DNA of 64,000 nt from Pseudomonadota bacterium (lineage in GTDB: Bacteria; Babelota; Babeliae; Babelales; CAIQNR01): positions 1-64,000 of the forward strand of contig JAIYDZ010000004.1 in the NCBI GenBank assembly GCA_027487215.1. The letters are read 5' to 3'. A program made the position numbers and the translations under genes. Below the pieces are notes generated by a model. The model saw only the letters and a list, made by a program, of their open reading frames with translations. It made no database searches and was not told the origin of the DNA. Position 1 is the first letter of the stretch, and each line of letters opens with the position of its first letter. Shown piece after piece: positions 39,848 to 48,873 of this stretch.

Positions 39848-41929
39848 ATGTCGAATAAAACGTTTGAAATGCCAAAATACGGTTACAAGGTCCGTTTAAA
39901 TCATGTTGCCCGTCAATCGAGTGGTTCTGCATGGGTGCAGCAAGGTGGTACGGTGATTCTTGCCACAGTAACCACGGCTCCTTCAAAGGAATTCCCTGGA
40001 TTCTTGCCGCTTACGGTTGAATATCGTGAACCTTTTGCATCAGCAGGTAAAATTCCTGGTGGATTTTTTAAACGAGAAGGTAAGTCAACAGATCGTGAAG
40101 TATTGACTTCTCGTGTCATTGACCGTGCAATTCGTCCACTATTTCCTAAAGATTTCTTTGATCAAGTTCAAATTTGTTTGACAGTATATTCTGTCGACAA
40201 AGAACACACACCACATTCTATTGCCGTTCTTGCAGCGTCATTAGCATTGGGTGCTTCAAAAGTTCCTTTACTTGAACCAGTTGGGGTAGCTGAAATCGCT
40301 CGTTTTGAAGGTAACTGGATTGTTAATCCATCTTATGAGCAAAGCCTTGATTCAGATGTTAAAATTGTTGTTGCTGGAACTCTTGAAGGTATTTGTATGG
40401 TTGAAGGTTCAACCAATGAAATATCTGAAACAGAGTTTCTTGATTCTTTATATCTTGCACATGCAGCAATTAAAGAACAAGTTGAATGGCAAGTTAGCAT
40501 TATCAATGAACTTGGTATTGCTAAAGAATATACCAAACCAGCTCTTGACTGGAATGAGTGGGAAAAGGTTTGTGCAAATTTTATTACTGACGAACGTTTA
40601 ATGCCTTTGTTTTCAACACGCGCAAAAAAAGATCGTAATGAATTTATGAGTGGTCTTAAATCTGCATTTGATGAACAGTATGCAAAAGTTATTGAAGAAC
40701 GCGGACTTTCAAAATCAATCATAGATTATATCTTTGATGCGCAACTTAAAGAACGTATTACTGCAGTTATTTGCGAACACGCAAAACGTGTAGATAACCG
40801 TGCTTATGATAAAATTCGTGACATCAACGTTGAAGTTGGAATGTTACCATTTACTCATGGTTCAGCAATCTTTACCCGTGGTGGAACTCAAGCGTTAGTA
40901 ACCTTAACGTTGGGAACTGGTCAAGACGAACAAAAAATTGAAGATATTATGGGTGGTGAAGTTGATGGTTCATTCATGCTTCACTATAACTTTCCTCCTT
41001 TCTCTGTAGGTGAAGTTAAACCGCTTAGACCACCAAGCAGACGCGAAGTTGGTCATGGACACCTTGCAGCCGCAGCATTTAGATATGTATTGCCAAGCAA
41101 AGAAGTGTTCCCTTATACCATTCGTGTAGTTTCAGACATTATAGAATGTGATGGTTCAAGCTCTATGGCTACCGTCTGTGGTTCTACTATGGCATTTCTT
41201 AACGGTGGTGTTCCCTTAAAAGACATGGTTGCAGGCGTTGCGATGGGTCTTTTAAAGAGCGATAACAGTGACTTTGTTGTTCTTTCTGATATTACCGGAT
41301 TTGAAGACGCATTTGGATTGATGGACTTTAAGGTTGCAGGTACTGAAAACGGTATTACTGCAATTCAAATGGATATCAAGTACAAAGGTGGACTGCCTCG
41401 TCCTGTTTTTGAGCAAGCACTTGCTCAAGCACGTACCGGCAGACTTCATATTCTTGGTGAAATGCAAAAGGTAATGTCAAAGCCAAATGCAAGCCTTTCA
41501 AATCTTGTTCCTCAAGTAGTTACTTTTAAAATTAACTCAGACAAGATTGGCGCAGTTATCGGAACAGGCGGAAAAGTCATTCGAGAAATTATTGAAAAAA
41601 CTGGCACTTCAATTGATATTGAAGGTGACGGAATTGTACGCATTTTTGGACAACCAGGACCAGATACTGACAGATCAGTCAGATGGGTTAAGGTTCTTGC
41701 AGGACAAATTGAGTCCGGTATGATCTTTGAAGGTGTTGTTAAACGTGTTGCTGACTTTGGACTTTTTGTGGAACTTGTTCCAGGAAAAGAAGGTCTTTTA
41801 CATGTTTCTGCAATCCCACGTGAAAAGCAACGTACGATGGCTAAGGATTATGCAATTGACAGCGCACTGACTGTGCAAGTTGTTGAGTATGATTCTGAGT
41901 TGGATCGTGTTCGTCTTAAGATCGTTTAA
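39848..41929 (+). CDS. pnp: polyribonucleotide nucleotidyltransferase
   Basis: 693 residues; phosphorolytic 3'-5' exoribonuclease of the degradosome. Two RNase PH-like domains are present (GGFFKREGKSTDREVLTSR and GGTQALVTLTLGTGQDEQ). The second has FPPFSVGEVKPLRPPSRREVGHGHLA-type phosphate-site residues. A KH domain follows (IGAVIGTGGKVIREI, about 562-576), then an S1 domain (FEGVVKRVADFGLFVEL). Complete, with no truncation. 8 nt before rph. Confidence 0.97.
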   Translation: MSNKTFEMPKYGYKVRLNHVARQSSGSAWVQQGGTVILATVTTAPSKEFPGFLPLTVEYREPFASAGKIPGGFFKREGKSTDREVLTSRVIDRAIRPLFPKDFFDQVQICLTVYSVDKEHTPHSIAVLAASLALGASKVPLLEPVGVAEIARFEGNWIVNPSYEQSLDSDVKIVVAGTLEGICMVEGSTNEISETEFLDSLYLAHAAIKEQVEWQVSIINELGIAKEYTKPALDWNEWEKVCANFITDERLMPLFSTRAKKDRNEFMSGLKSAFDEQYAKVIEERGLSKSIIDYIFDAQLKERITAVICEHAKRVDNRAYDKIRDINVEVGMLPFTHGSAIFTRGGTQALVTLTLGTGQDEQKIEDIMGGEVDGSFMLHYNFPPFSVGEVKPLRPPSRREVGHGHLAAAAFRYVLPSKEVFPYTIRVVSDIIECDGSSSMATVCGSTMAFLNGGVPLKDMVAGVAMGLLKSDNSDFVVLSDITGFEDAFGLMDFKVAGTENGITAIQMDIKYKGGLPRPVFEQALAQARTGRLHILGEMQKVMSKPNASLSNLVPQVVTFKINSDKIGAVIGTGGKVIREIIEKTGTSIDIEGDGIVRIFGQPGPDTDRSVRWVKVLAGQIESGMIFEGVVKRVADFGLFVELVPGKEGLLHVSAIPREKQRTMAKDYAIDSALTVQVVEYDSELDRVRLKIV

Positions 41930-41937
41930 AGATAGCT

Positions 41938-42705
41938 ATGTCATTGCGTCGCGATGGGCGTGCCTCTAATCAGATGCGCCCTTTAAAGATTACGTACGGT
42001 GTGTATGGAAATGCACACGGTTCGTGTCTTTTTGAAGTAGGCAATACACGTGTTTTGTGTGCAGTGATGATTCAAGATGGGGTTCCTCCTTTTTTAAGAG
42101 GAACTGGCACTGGATGGCTGACTGCTGAATATGCGATGTTACCTGCTTCTACCGCAATGCGGACTTCTCGAGAAATAACGCTCATGAAACGTAATAACCG
42201 TTCTGTCGAAATTTCTCGTTTGATTGGTCGCGCACTGCGTGCTGTTGTAGATCTTTCTGCCTTAGGCGAAAAAACAATTTATATCGACTGTGATGTTTTA
42301 CAAGCAGATGGCGGAACACGAACCGCTTCAATCTCTGGTGCTTATTGTGCTTTGCGTCAAGCGACACAACGATGGGCAGTTGAAGGGATTGTTAAAAAAA
42401 CAGTGCTGCGTGATAGTATTGTTGCCGTATCTGTTGGAGCGCTCAATGGTCAGGTTTTACTTGACGTTGATTTTTCTGAAGACTCACAAGTTGATGCAGA
42501 TTTTAATTTTGTTATGACCGGATCGGGTACCATTATTGAACTGCAAGGCGCAACTGAAAAACAGCCCATTTCATGGGACACTGTTCAAATGATGCACATT
42601 GTTGCGCGCAAAGGAATTGACGATATCTTGGTAGCGCTTGATCAAATACCGTTAGTTGCTTATACTCCAGCAAGTCAGCCGAGTGTTTGTTGTTCTTCTA
42701 AATAA
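41938..42705 (+). CDS. rph: ribonuclease PH
   Basis: 255 residues; trims tRNA 3' ends using phosphate. It begins with the signature MSLRRDGRASNQMRP, then GNTRVLCAVMIQDGVPPF, GTGWLTAEYAMLPAST and GRALRAVVDLSALGEKTIYIDCDVLQADGGTR (several blocks). It sits right behind pnp, pairing two phosphorolytic RNases in one operon. Confidence 0.95.
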   Translation: MSLRRDGRASNQMRPLKITYGVYGNAHGSCLFEVGNTRVLCAVMIQDGVPPFLRGTGTGWLTAEYAMLPASTAMRTSREITLMKRNNRSVEISRLIGRALRAVVDLSALGEKTIYIDCDVLQADGGTRTASISGAYCALRQATQRWAVEGIVKKTVLRDSIVAVSVGALNGQVLLDVDFSEDSQVDADFNFVMTGSGTIIELQGATEKQPISWDTVQMMHIVARKGIDDILVALDQIPLVAYTPASQPSVCCSSK

Positions 42706-42712
42706 AGTCATC

Positions 42713-43654
42713 ATGAAACTTACTACCTTTTTAACGCGGTGCCAAAAACATGAGCAGTTGCCTCCGGTCCTTTATTTTACCGGAAGAGACTATCCCGTTC
42801 TTGCCACTTTTCATATTCTTTCTTTTTTCCGTAAGTGTGAGTACCAGATAAAAACACTTTTACTTGATTCGACAGACTGGTCTCAAGTAGAAATGTCACT
42901 GCATACTACTTTTTTGGGGCAATCACATTGTATGTGGTTGGGTGATGTGACAAGTCTTGATGCACGCAGTTCAAAAAAAGTTCTTACGGCACTTGCCGAG
43001 TATAAAGGTCCTCACAGAGTTATCTGTTTTATTGGTTCTACTTCAACTACTACTCTTTCAGAGCTAAACACCGTTGAATGTGATCAAGAATTTTCAAAAG
43101 AAGATATTGAAAAAATATTTCAATGCTTTTTTAGTACATCAGCTGAACCATTTTTTAAAATGCTTAAACAAGAATACCGTTCGTTATCGTTAGATAAAAT
43201 CTTACTTATTGGGTATTACAGTGCGCTTGTCGGTTCAAGCACTGAACTGTTTATGCGAACCTGGTATGAAAAATTAGTGGTTCCTGAAGAATCCCTTTTT
43301 ACCTTAGCTCAAAGTTTTTTTGGTCGAAAAAAAGATCTGTTTTTTAGATCGTGGAACAGTTTGAAAGATTCATACGAGGGTCCATTCTGGACAACTTTCT
43401 GGTCTGAGCAGTTATGGGCAGCATCTCATGTTGTTTCATTGCGTAAAGCTCAAAAATACCATGAAGCAAAGCAAGTGAGTGGTCGACTTCCTTTCGCTTT
43501 TTTACAAAAAGACTGGGAGCGATATACTGCTGCCGAGCTACAAGAAGCGCATGCATTTTTATACGCAGTTGATTGTCATATTAAAAGTGGTGGTTCAGAG
43601 CTCACGATTGAACTTTTCTATACCAAATTTTTTGAAAAGAAATTTATTCACTGA
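42713..43654 (+). CDS. holA: DNA polymerase III delta subunit-like (clamp loader), tentative
   Basis: The start ATG 42713 lies 7 nt after the rph stop, giving 313 residues. No ATPase motif, as expected for delta. The order of an alpha/beta N-domain (PPVLYFTGRDYPVLATFHIL), a middle helical part and a C-terminal all-helical collar domain fits HolA. The collar has RLPFAFLQKDWERYTAAELQEAH, then FLYAVDCHIKSGGSELTIELFYTKFF (read as adjacent helices). The match is by general layout and end motif rather than by strong signature. The gene could be another AAA+-lid-like protein. Confidence 0.5.
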   Translation: MKLTTFLTRCQKHEQLPPVLYFTGRDYPVLATFHILSFFRKCEYQIKTLLLDSTDWSQVEMSLHTTFLGQSHCMWLGDVTSLDARSSKKVLTALAEYKGPHRVICFIGSTSTTTLSELNTVECDQEFSKEDIEKIFQCFFSTSAEPFFKMLKQEYRSLSLDKILLIGYYSALVGSSTELFMRTWYEKLVVPEESLFTLAQSFFGRKKDLFFRSWNSLKDSYEGPFWTTFWSEQLWAASHVVSLRKAQKYHEAKQVSGRLPFAFLQKDWERYTAAELQEAHAFLYAVDCHIKSGGSELTIELFYTKFFEKKFIH

Positions 43655-43759
43655 GCTTAAAAATCTGTTGCTCTTTGTATTTATTATATTACAATCCATT
43701 CTTCTATGCTTTTACGCGCGTGTATAAGAGTATTCATTGTTTTTACTTGAAAGGTTTTT

Positions 43760-44074
43760 ATGAAACATACTTTTTTAGCACTTTCCCTTATTACTTTTTG
43801 TGCGGTTACTAGCTCATCTCTATCGGCATCTTTGTCTGCTAGACAAGCAGCAGTTTTGGGGTTAGCTGCTCAAGTGCTTGCTACATCTGGGGCTGCAAAC
43901 GAAACTGCTGTTAATCTTGCTGATACAGAACCAGTTAAAGATTTTAAAAAACTTAAATTTCCTTTTGTGCACGCCGAAAATAAACGCTCTAGAAATTTTG
44001 TTGGACGCACCAAGCCTAATCATAAAAAAAATGGAACAGGTTTTAATAGTCCTGCTTATAATGGGGCAAAATAA
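43760..44074 (+). CDS. small exported protein
   Basis: 104 residues. Signal peptide MKHTFLALSLITFCAVTSSSLSA; AAAGG upstream. The mature 80 residues contain an Ala-rich helix (SARQAAVLGLAAQVLATSGAA) and a basic C-terminal part (KRSRNFVGRTKPNHKKNG). It shares its layout (signal, short helix, basic tail) with the following 95-residue gene. No family recognised. Confidence 0.6.
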   Translation: MKHTFLALSLITFCAVTSSSLSASLSARQAAVLGLAAQVLATSGAANETAVNLADTEPVKDFKKLKFPFVHAENKRSRNFVGRTKPNHKKNGTGFNSPAYNGAK

Positions 44075-44104
44075 GAATTATTTTTTATAACAGCGAAATC
44101 TACC

Positions 44105-44392
44105 ATGAAAAAACTATGTTCTTTTTTGTCATTTTTTTTACTCACGACAAGTTTGTCTGTAGTTGCAAGCGATAAAATATCTTTTTGGCATAAATGTTTA
44201 ACAGATAAAGAGGCTATTGCAGCTATTATTGCATTGCGAGCGATTGATAAGGGGCCAGGAATAAAACCAAAAACTACTTTTTCAAAGAATATTGCTCACT
44301 GTTCAGATTCTTTTGTTGTAGAAGCTTCTCAATGGTCTAAAAGTTCTCAGCGCAAAAAGAAGGGCTTAGGTCTTCATTCTCATATAAATTAA
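44105..44392 (+). CDS. small exported protein
   Basis: 95 residues with signal peptide MKKLCSFLSFFLLTTSLSVVAS. The mature part has KCLTDKEAIAAIIALRAIDKG, two cysteines and a basic tail (SSQRKKKGLG). It lies 30 nt after the previous small exported gene and before a strong terminator, so the pair probably forms one unit. Function unknown. Confidence 0.6.
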   Translation: MKKLCSFLSFFLLTTSLSVVASDKISFWHKCLTDKEAIAAIIALRAIDKGPGIKPKTTFSKNIAHCSDSFVVEASQWSKSSQRKKKGLGLHSHIN

Positions 44393-44410
44393 AAAAATAT
44401 CGTTAAAAAT

Positions 44411-44464
44411 AAAAAGAAATCACACATATAAATTATATATAACTCTATGTGTGATTTCTTTTTT
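44411..44464 (+). terminator. Rho-independent terminator, possibly bidirectional
   Basis: An 18-bp stem AAAAAGAAATCACACATA / TATGTGTGATTTCTTTTT with T-rich 3' end, between the small exported genes and the convergent DUF502 gene. A-rich on its left, so it could stop transcripts from both sides. Confidence 0.85.
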
Positions 44465-44498
44465 GTATGTAATAACTATTAGTATCTGACAATAAGAA

Positions 44499-45134
44499 CT
44501 AATCAACTTTGCATTTGTCAGGCTGAATAATACCGCCCGAGATGATTAAAGCCATAGCGTCTTGGGTAGTCAGTTTTGTTGGAATATATTCACCTTCAGC
44601 AACAATCAGGAAATATCCTGTAGTAGGATTAGGCGTTGTAGGTAAAAAGACATTGTAAAAAATCTTTTCAGGATTAGGTGAAAAGTGATCAGACACCTTG
44701 GTTGTTAAAAATCCGATACTATAGACTCCTGGTCGTGGAAATTCTACTAAAATAACCTGTCTAAATGATGCTTGCTCTTCGGCAGAAAACGCGCCGACCA
44801 TCTGCTTTACACTTTTATACACCAGTGACACCATAGGAACTTGGTTAACAATCATTTCAAATACGCTAATGCAATAACGAATTACTAATGATTTAAGAAC
44901 TATTCCTGCTAAGAAGATAAGCCCTACTCCAATAATGAGTTCTGAGTGGGGAATATCTTGTAAAAGAGGAAACAGATCTTGCAGGTGTTGTAATGGAGCA
45001 AACCATTTTTTAAGAAGTTTAAAAAAGAACGTACTGAGCCCAATGGTAATAGCAAAAGGAAGGAGTGTTAAAAGACCGGTAATAAAAAGAGCTGAAAGGG
45101 TATTAAAAGCACGTGAAGCATAGTATCTGATCAT
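44499..45134 (-). CDS. DUF502 family membrane protein
   Basis: 211 residues with two N-terminal membrane spans (ALFITGLLTLLPFAITIGLSTFF and LIIGVGLIFLAGIVLKSLV). The family pattern follows: IVNQVPMVSLVYKSVKQMVGAF, then FRQVILVEFPRPGVYSIGFLT, VFLPTTPNPTTGYFLIV and a C-terminal AMALIISGGI. DUF502 proteins are conserved inner-membrane proteins without established function. 11 nt downstream of glmM, so probably the last gene of the cdaA-cdaR-glmM unit. Confidence 0.88.
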   Translation of the reverse strand: MIRYYASRAFNTLSALFITGLLTLLPFAITIGLSTFFFKLLKKWFAPLQHLQDLFPLLQDIPHSELIIGVGLIFLAGIVLKSLVIRYCISVFEMIVNQVPMVSLVYKSVKQMVGAFSAEEQASFRQVILVEFPRPGVYSIGFLTTKVSDHFSPNPEKIFYNVFLPTTPNPTTGYFLIVAEGEYIPTKLTTQDAMALIISGGIIQPDKCKVD

Positions 45135-45145
45135 TAAACATTCCT

Positions 45146-46459
45146 TTATTGCAAATAATTTTTCAACTCTTGTGAAAGATGCTTTCCCACATCCTGAGCG
45201 CGCAGTGGGTCACTACATTCTACCATAATACGTAGCAGTGGTTCTGTTCCCGAGTAACGTACCAGTACCCTTCCTTGCTCTAAGAGCTTTTCTTGGTCTT
45301 TAATAAGTGTAGTCACATAGATGTCATGTAAATCTTTTTTATGAACAATCGGTACGTTAATCACTACTTGTGGGAACTTTGTAAAACTGGTGCAGGTGCT
45401 GTTTTTTGTAAGTAGTGCCGTTTCAATAACTTTTAAAGCAGTAAAAATTCCATCAGAAGTTTCTGAGAAATCTCGTAAAATCGTATGCCCCGATGGTTCA
45501 CCGCCTAGTAGCGCATTCTCTTTTTTTAATTGTTCTGAAACATATTTATCACCAACAGGAGTACGAATAAATTTTTTCTGAGTGTTCAGACAGTGTTGTG
45601 CAAGCCCTTCGTTACTCATTACTGTGCCAATAACTGTTGTTTGCGTGGCATAGGTAGGGTGATGGGAGACCAATGCTAAAATATCATCCCCATCTTTTAT
45701 GACTCCATCGCGAGAGATGAGAGACAAACGATCACCATCCCCATCAAAGGCACATCCAAAGTCAGCGCCACTTTCAATAACTTTTTTTTGTAAGATTTCT
45801 GGGTGCACTGATCCGCACTGTTGATTAATATTGCGACCGTTGGGCGTTGCATGAAGAGTGATCAGTTGGGCTCCGTAATGAGCAAAAACGATCGGTGCTA
45901 GGTGAGAAACTGCTCCATGAGCACAATCAAGAACAATACGTGTGCCTTTTAAAAATCCAGGAGTAAAAAAGGGAGTAAGGTGATTGAGGTACCATGCGGT
46001 AGTTTCAGTAAAATCGGTTGTAGTTCCTAAATTGAGTGGATCGTAATGACCGGTATCGTTAGAAAAAATGGTAATCAGTTCTTTTTCATCAGTATCAGAG
46101 AGTTTTCCCTGGCCCTTTATTAAAATTTTAATGCCGTTGTCTTGTGCTTGATTGTGTGACGCAGTGATCATAATGCCACAATCAAACTGTGCTTGTTCAA
46201 TCAGATGAGCAAGTACAGGAGTAGGAATGACTTTACAATCAGTGAGAGCAACGGGAAATTGTAAAAGGCCTGTTTGCAATGCAGCTTTAATAAGATCTCC
46301 TGAAACACGCGTGTCATGAGCAAGAGCAATACGCGTTTTTGAGTGACTGATTGCCCATTGACCAACAGAGCGTCCTAATAGTACCAACAGTTCTGGCGTT
46401 AACGGCTCTGTACCAAAGGTGGTTCTGATTCCATCAGTCCCAAATACAAGTTGTTTCAT
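45146..46459 (-). CDS. glmM: phosphoglucosamine mutase
   Basis: 437 residues; converts glucosamine-6-phosphate to glucosamine-1-phosphate for UDP-GlcNAc. It has FGTDGIRTTFG at the start, the phosphoserine loop MITASHNQAQDNGIKI, the metal loop CAFDGDGDRLSLI, the sugar loop GGEPSGHTI and the phosphate-binding RYSGTEPLLRIMVE. It supplies the substrate route toward MurA. Located third in cdaA-cdaR-glmM order, as in Firmicutes. Confidence 0.97.
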   Translation of the reverse strand: MKQLVFGTDGIRTTFGTEPLTPELLVLLGRSVGQWAISHSKTRIALAHDTRVSGDLIKAALQTGLLQFPVALTDCKVIPTPVLAHLIEQAQFDCGIMITASHNQAQDNGIKILIKGQGKLSDTDEKELITIFSNDTGHYDPLNLGTTTDFTETTAWYLNHLTPFFTPGFLKGTRIVLDCAHGAVSHLAPIVFAHYGAQLITLHATPNGRNINQQCGSVHPEILQKKVIESGADFGCAFDGDGDRLSLISRDGVIKDGDDILALVSHHPTYATQTTVIGTVMSNEGLAQHCLNTQKKFIRTPVGDKYVSEQLKKENALLGGEPSGHTILRDFSETSDGIFTALKVIETALLTKNSTCTSFTKFPQVVINVPIVHKKDLHDIYVTTLIKDQEKLLEQGRVLVRYSGTEPLLRIMVECSDPLRAQDVGKHLSQELKNYLQ

Positions 46460-46469
46460 TATCCCGCCC

Positions 46470-46841
46470 TTAGGATTTAGTGATTGAGATACTTAAAGCT
46501 GAAGGGGTACAGTGTAACAATTTTATCTGTTCTGGTAAAAAAAGAAGTTGTTCATCAGGAACAATCGTGTTAGTCCCTTCTTGCAAACGAGTAGCATCAA
46601 TATGGACTGCAAGATTGCGCGTGAGCGTATAGAGTGAAGAGCGTGTTCCTGAAAGTGAAATGGCAAGAGAGTCGGGTGATTCTATAATAAGTCCTTGCTC
46701 ATTATAAAAAGACACGGGGACACGTCGTGCAAGCTCTGCTTTATGCCCATCGCTCATTGTTTTCCACATGGTGTATCCAAATACCAATGCGAGAATTTTA
46801 AGAGAGAGATTGTTCAGATACCGATTGTGAGGTGTTGGCAT
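46470..46841 (-). CDS. YbbR-domain protein (CdaR-like)
   Basis: The start is ATG 46841 with AAGGAG six nt upstream (two earlier in-frame ATGs fit the site worse), giving 123 residues. One membrane span (LSLKILALVFGYTMWKTM) is followed by a single YbbR-like beta domain (RRVPVSFYNEQGLIIESPDSLAISLSGTRSSLYTL, given in parts). CdaR proteins usually carry three to four YbbR domains and regulate CdaA; this one is a single-domain form. It overlaps the end of the CdaA-like gene by 44 nt. Confidence 0.8.
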   Translation of the reverse strand: MPTPHNRYLNNLSLKILALVFGYTMWKTMSDGHKAELARRVPVSFYNEQGLIIESPDSLAISLSGTRSSLYTLTRNLAVHIDATRLQEGTNTIVPDEQLLFLPEQIKLLHCTPSALSISITKS

Positions 46842-47640
46842 AGACATCTCCTTTTTTTGCGGGTTCAAAATGACCGAGGTAATTTTTTAGGGTTCTGACT
46901 GCTGCGTGAGCTGAAATTTTTTCAACTACTTTTCCTTGGCTTACGAGAGTAAAAGTGCGCGAGAGTGAATCTGTTTTAAGATAGAGTGCATCAGTTTTTC
47001 TGGTAAAGAAAAGTGCTTCCTGAAGCCACGGAGCCTGTTCTTTTACTTCTTGAGTAAGCCAGATATCAAGTGATGTTTTTTGCCACGAACTGTTAAGACC
47101 AACAAGAGTTCCTGTTTCTTGGATCCAAATGATCTCATTTTTTACAAATGAGTCGCTTGAAACTAAATAATCAATGAGTCCTTCTTGTAGGCGGCAGTGC
47201 ATTTTTACCTGACTTAACAGCACCGAATGAAGTGAGTTGTTTCTTTCAATAACGATTGTTAAATCTTTATGATTACTTGCAGCCACAAGACAACTACGAA
47301 TGAGTGCGCCGATCCAATCCTTAAGAGGCTCCTCTTGTGCGGGTTTAAGGGTATGAAGCGTTATAAAATTCTTTTGTAAACTTTCTTGATGAAGCACTAC
47401 AAACACTACAAGTGCTGTGGGTGCAAATACTAATAATGCAGTACAGGCCGTTGGTAGATGTAAAAAATGGCATGCAGTGAGTGCTGCGCAGTACCCATAA
47501 AATGAAATAAGGAGTGGTTTTTGATTATCTTTTTTCAGCCACAGAGAAAAATAAAAAATGACACTTGAAAACAAAACGATTTCAAGAATGTCTTTCCACC
47601 CGTAGATATGTAAATACCACAATGTCGTAGCGCTCAGCAT
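46798..47640 (-). CDS. CdaA-like protein lacking diadenylate cyclase motifs
   Basis: 280 residues. Three N-terminal membrane spans (up to about residue 85) and a DisA_N-like domain (about 100-240) give the CdaA layout. LTIVIERNNSL matches the strand before the active site and RKTDALYLKTDSLS matches the strand after it. The catalytic DGA of diadenylate cyclases is replaced by KNE (167-169) and the RHR by WLQ (205-207). It can therefore hardly make c-di-AMP. Its place before CdaR and GlmM is the conserved cdaA locus, which supports homology. It may be an inactive scaffold or regulator of GlmM. Confidence 0.7.
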   Translation of the reverse strand: MLSATTLWYLHIYGWKDILEIVLFSSVIFYFSLWLKKDNQKPLLISFYGYCAALTACHFLHLPTACTALLVFAPTALVVFVVLHQESLQKNFITLHTLKPAQEEPLKDWIGALIRSCLVAASNHKDLTIVIERNNSLHSVLLSQVKMHCRLQEGLIDYLVSSDSFVKNEIIWIQETGTLVGLNSSWQKTSLDIWLTQEVKEQAPWLQEALFFTRKTDALYLKTDSLSRTFTLVSQGKVVEKISAHAAVRTLKNYLGHFEPAKKGDVYANTSQSVSEQSLS

Positions 47641-47823
47641 GAACGGCTCCTTTTTTAAGAATTCCTTTTTACGTTAGAAAATACTCCTTTTTTGTGCAAC
47701 AATTCAGTTAATTTAAAATTAGAGGGGTGAAATATAAGGCGCAAAGTAGCAAAGAGTATAAAAGTCGATAATCTAAATACTCTTCATTTAAACTACTGCT
47801 CTGTAAAAAAAGGTCTTTGGACA

Positions 47824-48816
47824 ATGTATAAAAAAAAGCTTTTAGAAGTTTTTATTTTTTTAAATTTTTCTTTCATTTTTTCTTCTGAGCCTTTTTTATC
47901 TGCCTTGGACATGTGGCATGCTCGAAACTCTGTTATTGGGCAATGGTCTGAATCGCTTCTTGAGTGTGATGATCGCTATTATGGGGTAAGTGGACAAGCT
48001 TATAAACGAGTGGTTGATCCAAGTTTTTATGAGTGTCCGCCCAATGGCACTGCCGCAAAAATTTTAAATTGTGGACTGATGCCCCTCCAGAGTATTACCT
48101 GCGCAAAAAAACAGAATGAAGAGTTTTCTAAAAGAGATGAAACACTCCTTAAAACGTATAGAAAAGCACCCAGCACAGCTTTTAAAAGGAAATCCTCTCA
48201 AAGTGATGATCATCATTTTTCTGATTACAGTTTATTACCTATAGAAAAAGTACCCTGTTTTTTTGAGCAAGGGCCCCCCATATCTTCTGATTTTATGCGA
48301 AAAGTTTTTTCTAAAAAATACCTCAGCACGATCATTGAACTGTTCTTTAAGAGTCATGAAAGAAACTGTTCTTCAAGAACAGAAGCGCTTTTAATGTTTA
48401 TGGTGAGTTATGATTATCTTCTACAAAGCGGTTTGCGCTCAGGAATGATAGAAGTTGATGAAACTATAGTAAAAGATAAGAAGAAAGATTTTCTTCTGGG
48501 GACAAGCGTTAGTCTCTACTTAAGTGGTTTGCCTCTTGATCAGATAAAAATCATGCATTTGCTAAACCAAAAGTCTCAGGATTGGGTTTTTAGTACGCCA
48601 TCTAATCTGATTGCGGTCGCAAAAATTATTAGTTCTTACCTTTATAACATTTCCTATCCTTTTTCATTAGAAAAACAAGATCTAAAGCTTTATCAAGGGT
48701 TGGCTTTATTTAGTAAAGAGTGGCAGAAGAATAAATTAGAAAAGTTTTTTATGAATGAGGTAAGGGCGGCTGCGCAAGAAAAAATAGATTATCAACAGGC
48801 GCATTTGCCAGAGTAG
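47824..48816 (+). CDS. exported protein of unknown function
   Basis: 330 residues. An N-terminal signal segment MYKKKLLEVFIFLNFSFIFSS is followed by a Cys-containing region (ECDDRYYGVSG, SFYECPPNGTA, ILNCGLMP), then an alpha-helical C-terminal half with a Ser/Leu-rich SVSLYLSGLPLDQIKIMHLL and a charged last helix. The upstream region is AT-rich and lacks a good ribosome binding site. No family recognised. It faces the cdaA gene divergently with a 183-nt gap. Confidence 0.7.
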   Translation: MYKKKLLEVFIFLNFSFIFSSEPFLSALDMWHARNSVIGQWSESLLECDDRYYGVSGQAYKRVVDPSFYECPPNGTAAKILNCGLMPLQSITCAKKQNEEFSKRDETLLKTYRKAPSTAFKRKSSQSDDHHFSDYSLLPIEKVPCFFEQGPPISSDFMRKVFSKKYLSTIIELFFKSHERNCSSRTEALLMFMVSYDYLLQSGLRSGMIEVDETIVKDKKKDFLLGTSVSLYLSGLPLDQIKIMHLLNQKSQDWVFSTPSNLIAVAKIISSYLYNISYPFSLEKQDLKLYQGLALFSKEWQKNKLEKFFMNEVRAAAQEKIDYQQAHLPE

Positions 48817-48873
48817 TTTCTTGACCAAAGGTTGTGTATACTATCAGGAAACTTTTTATAAGGAATTAATTAC

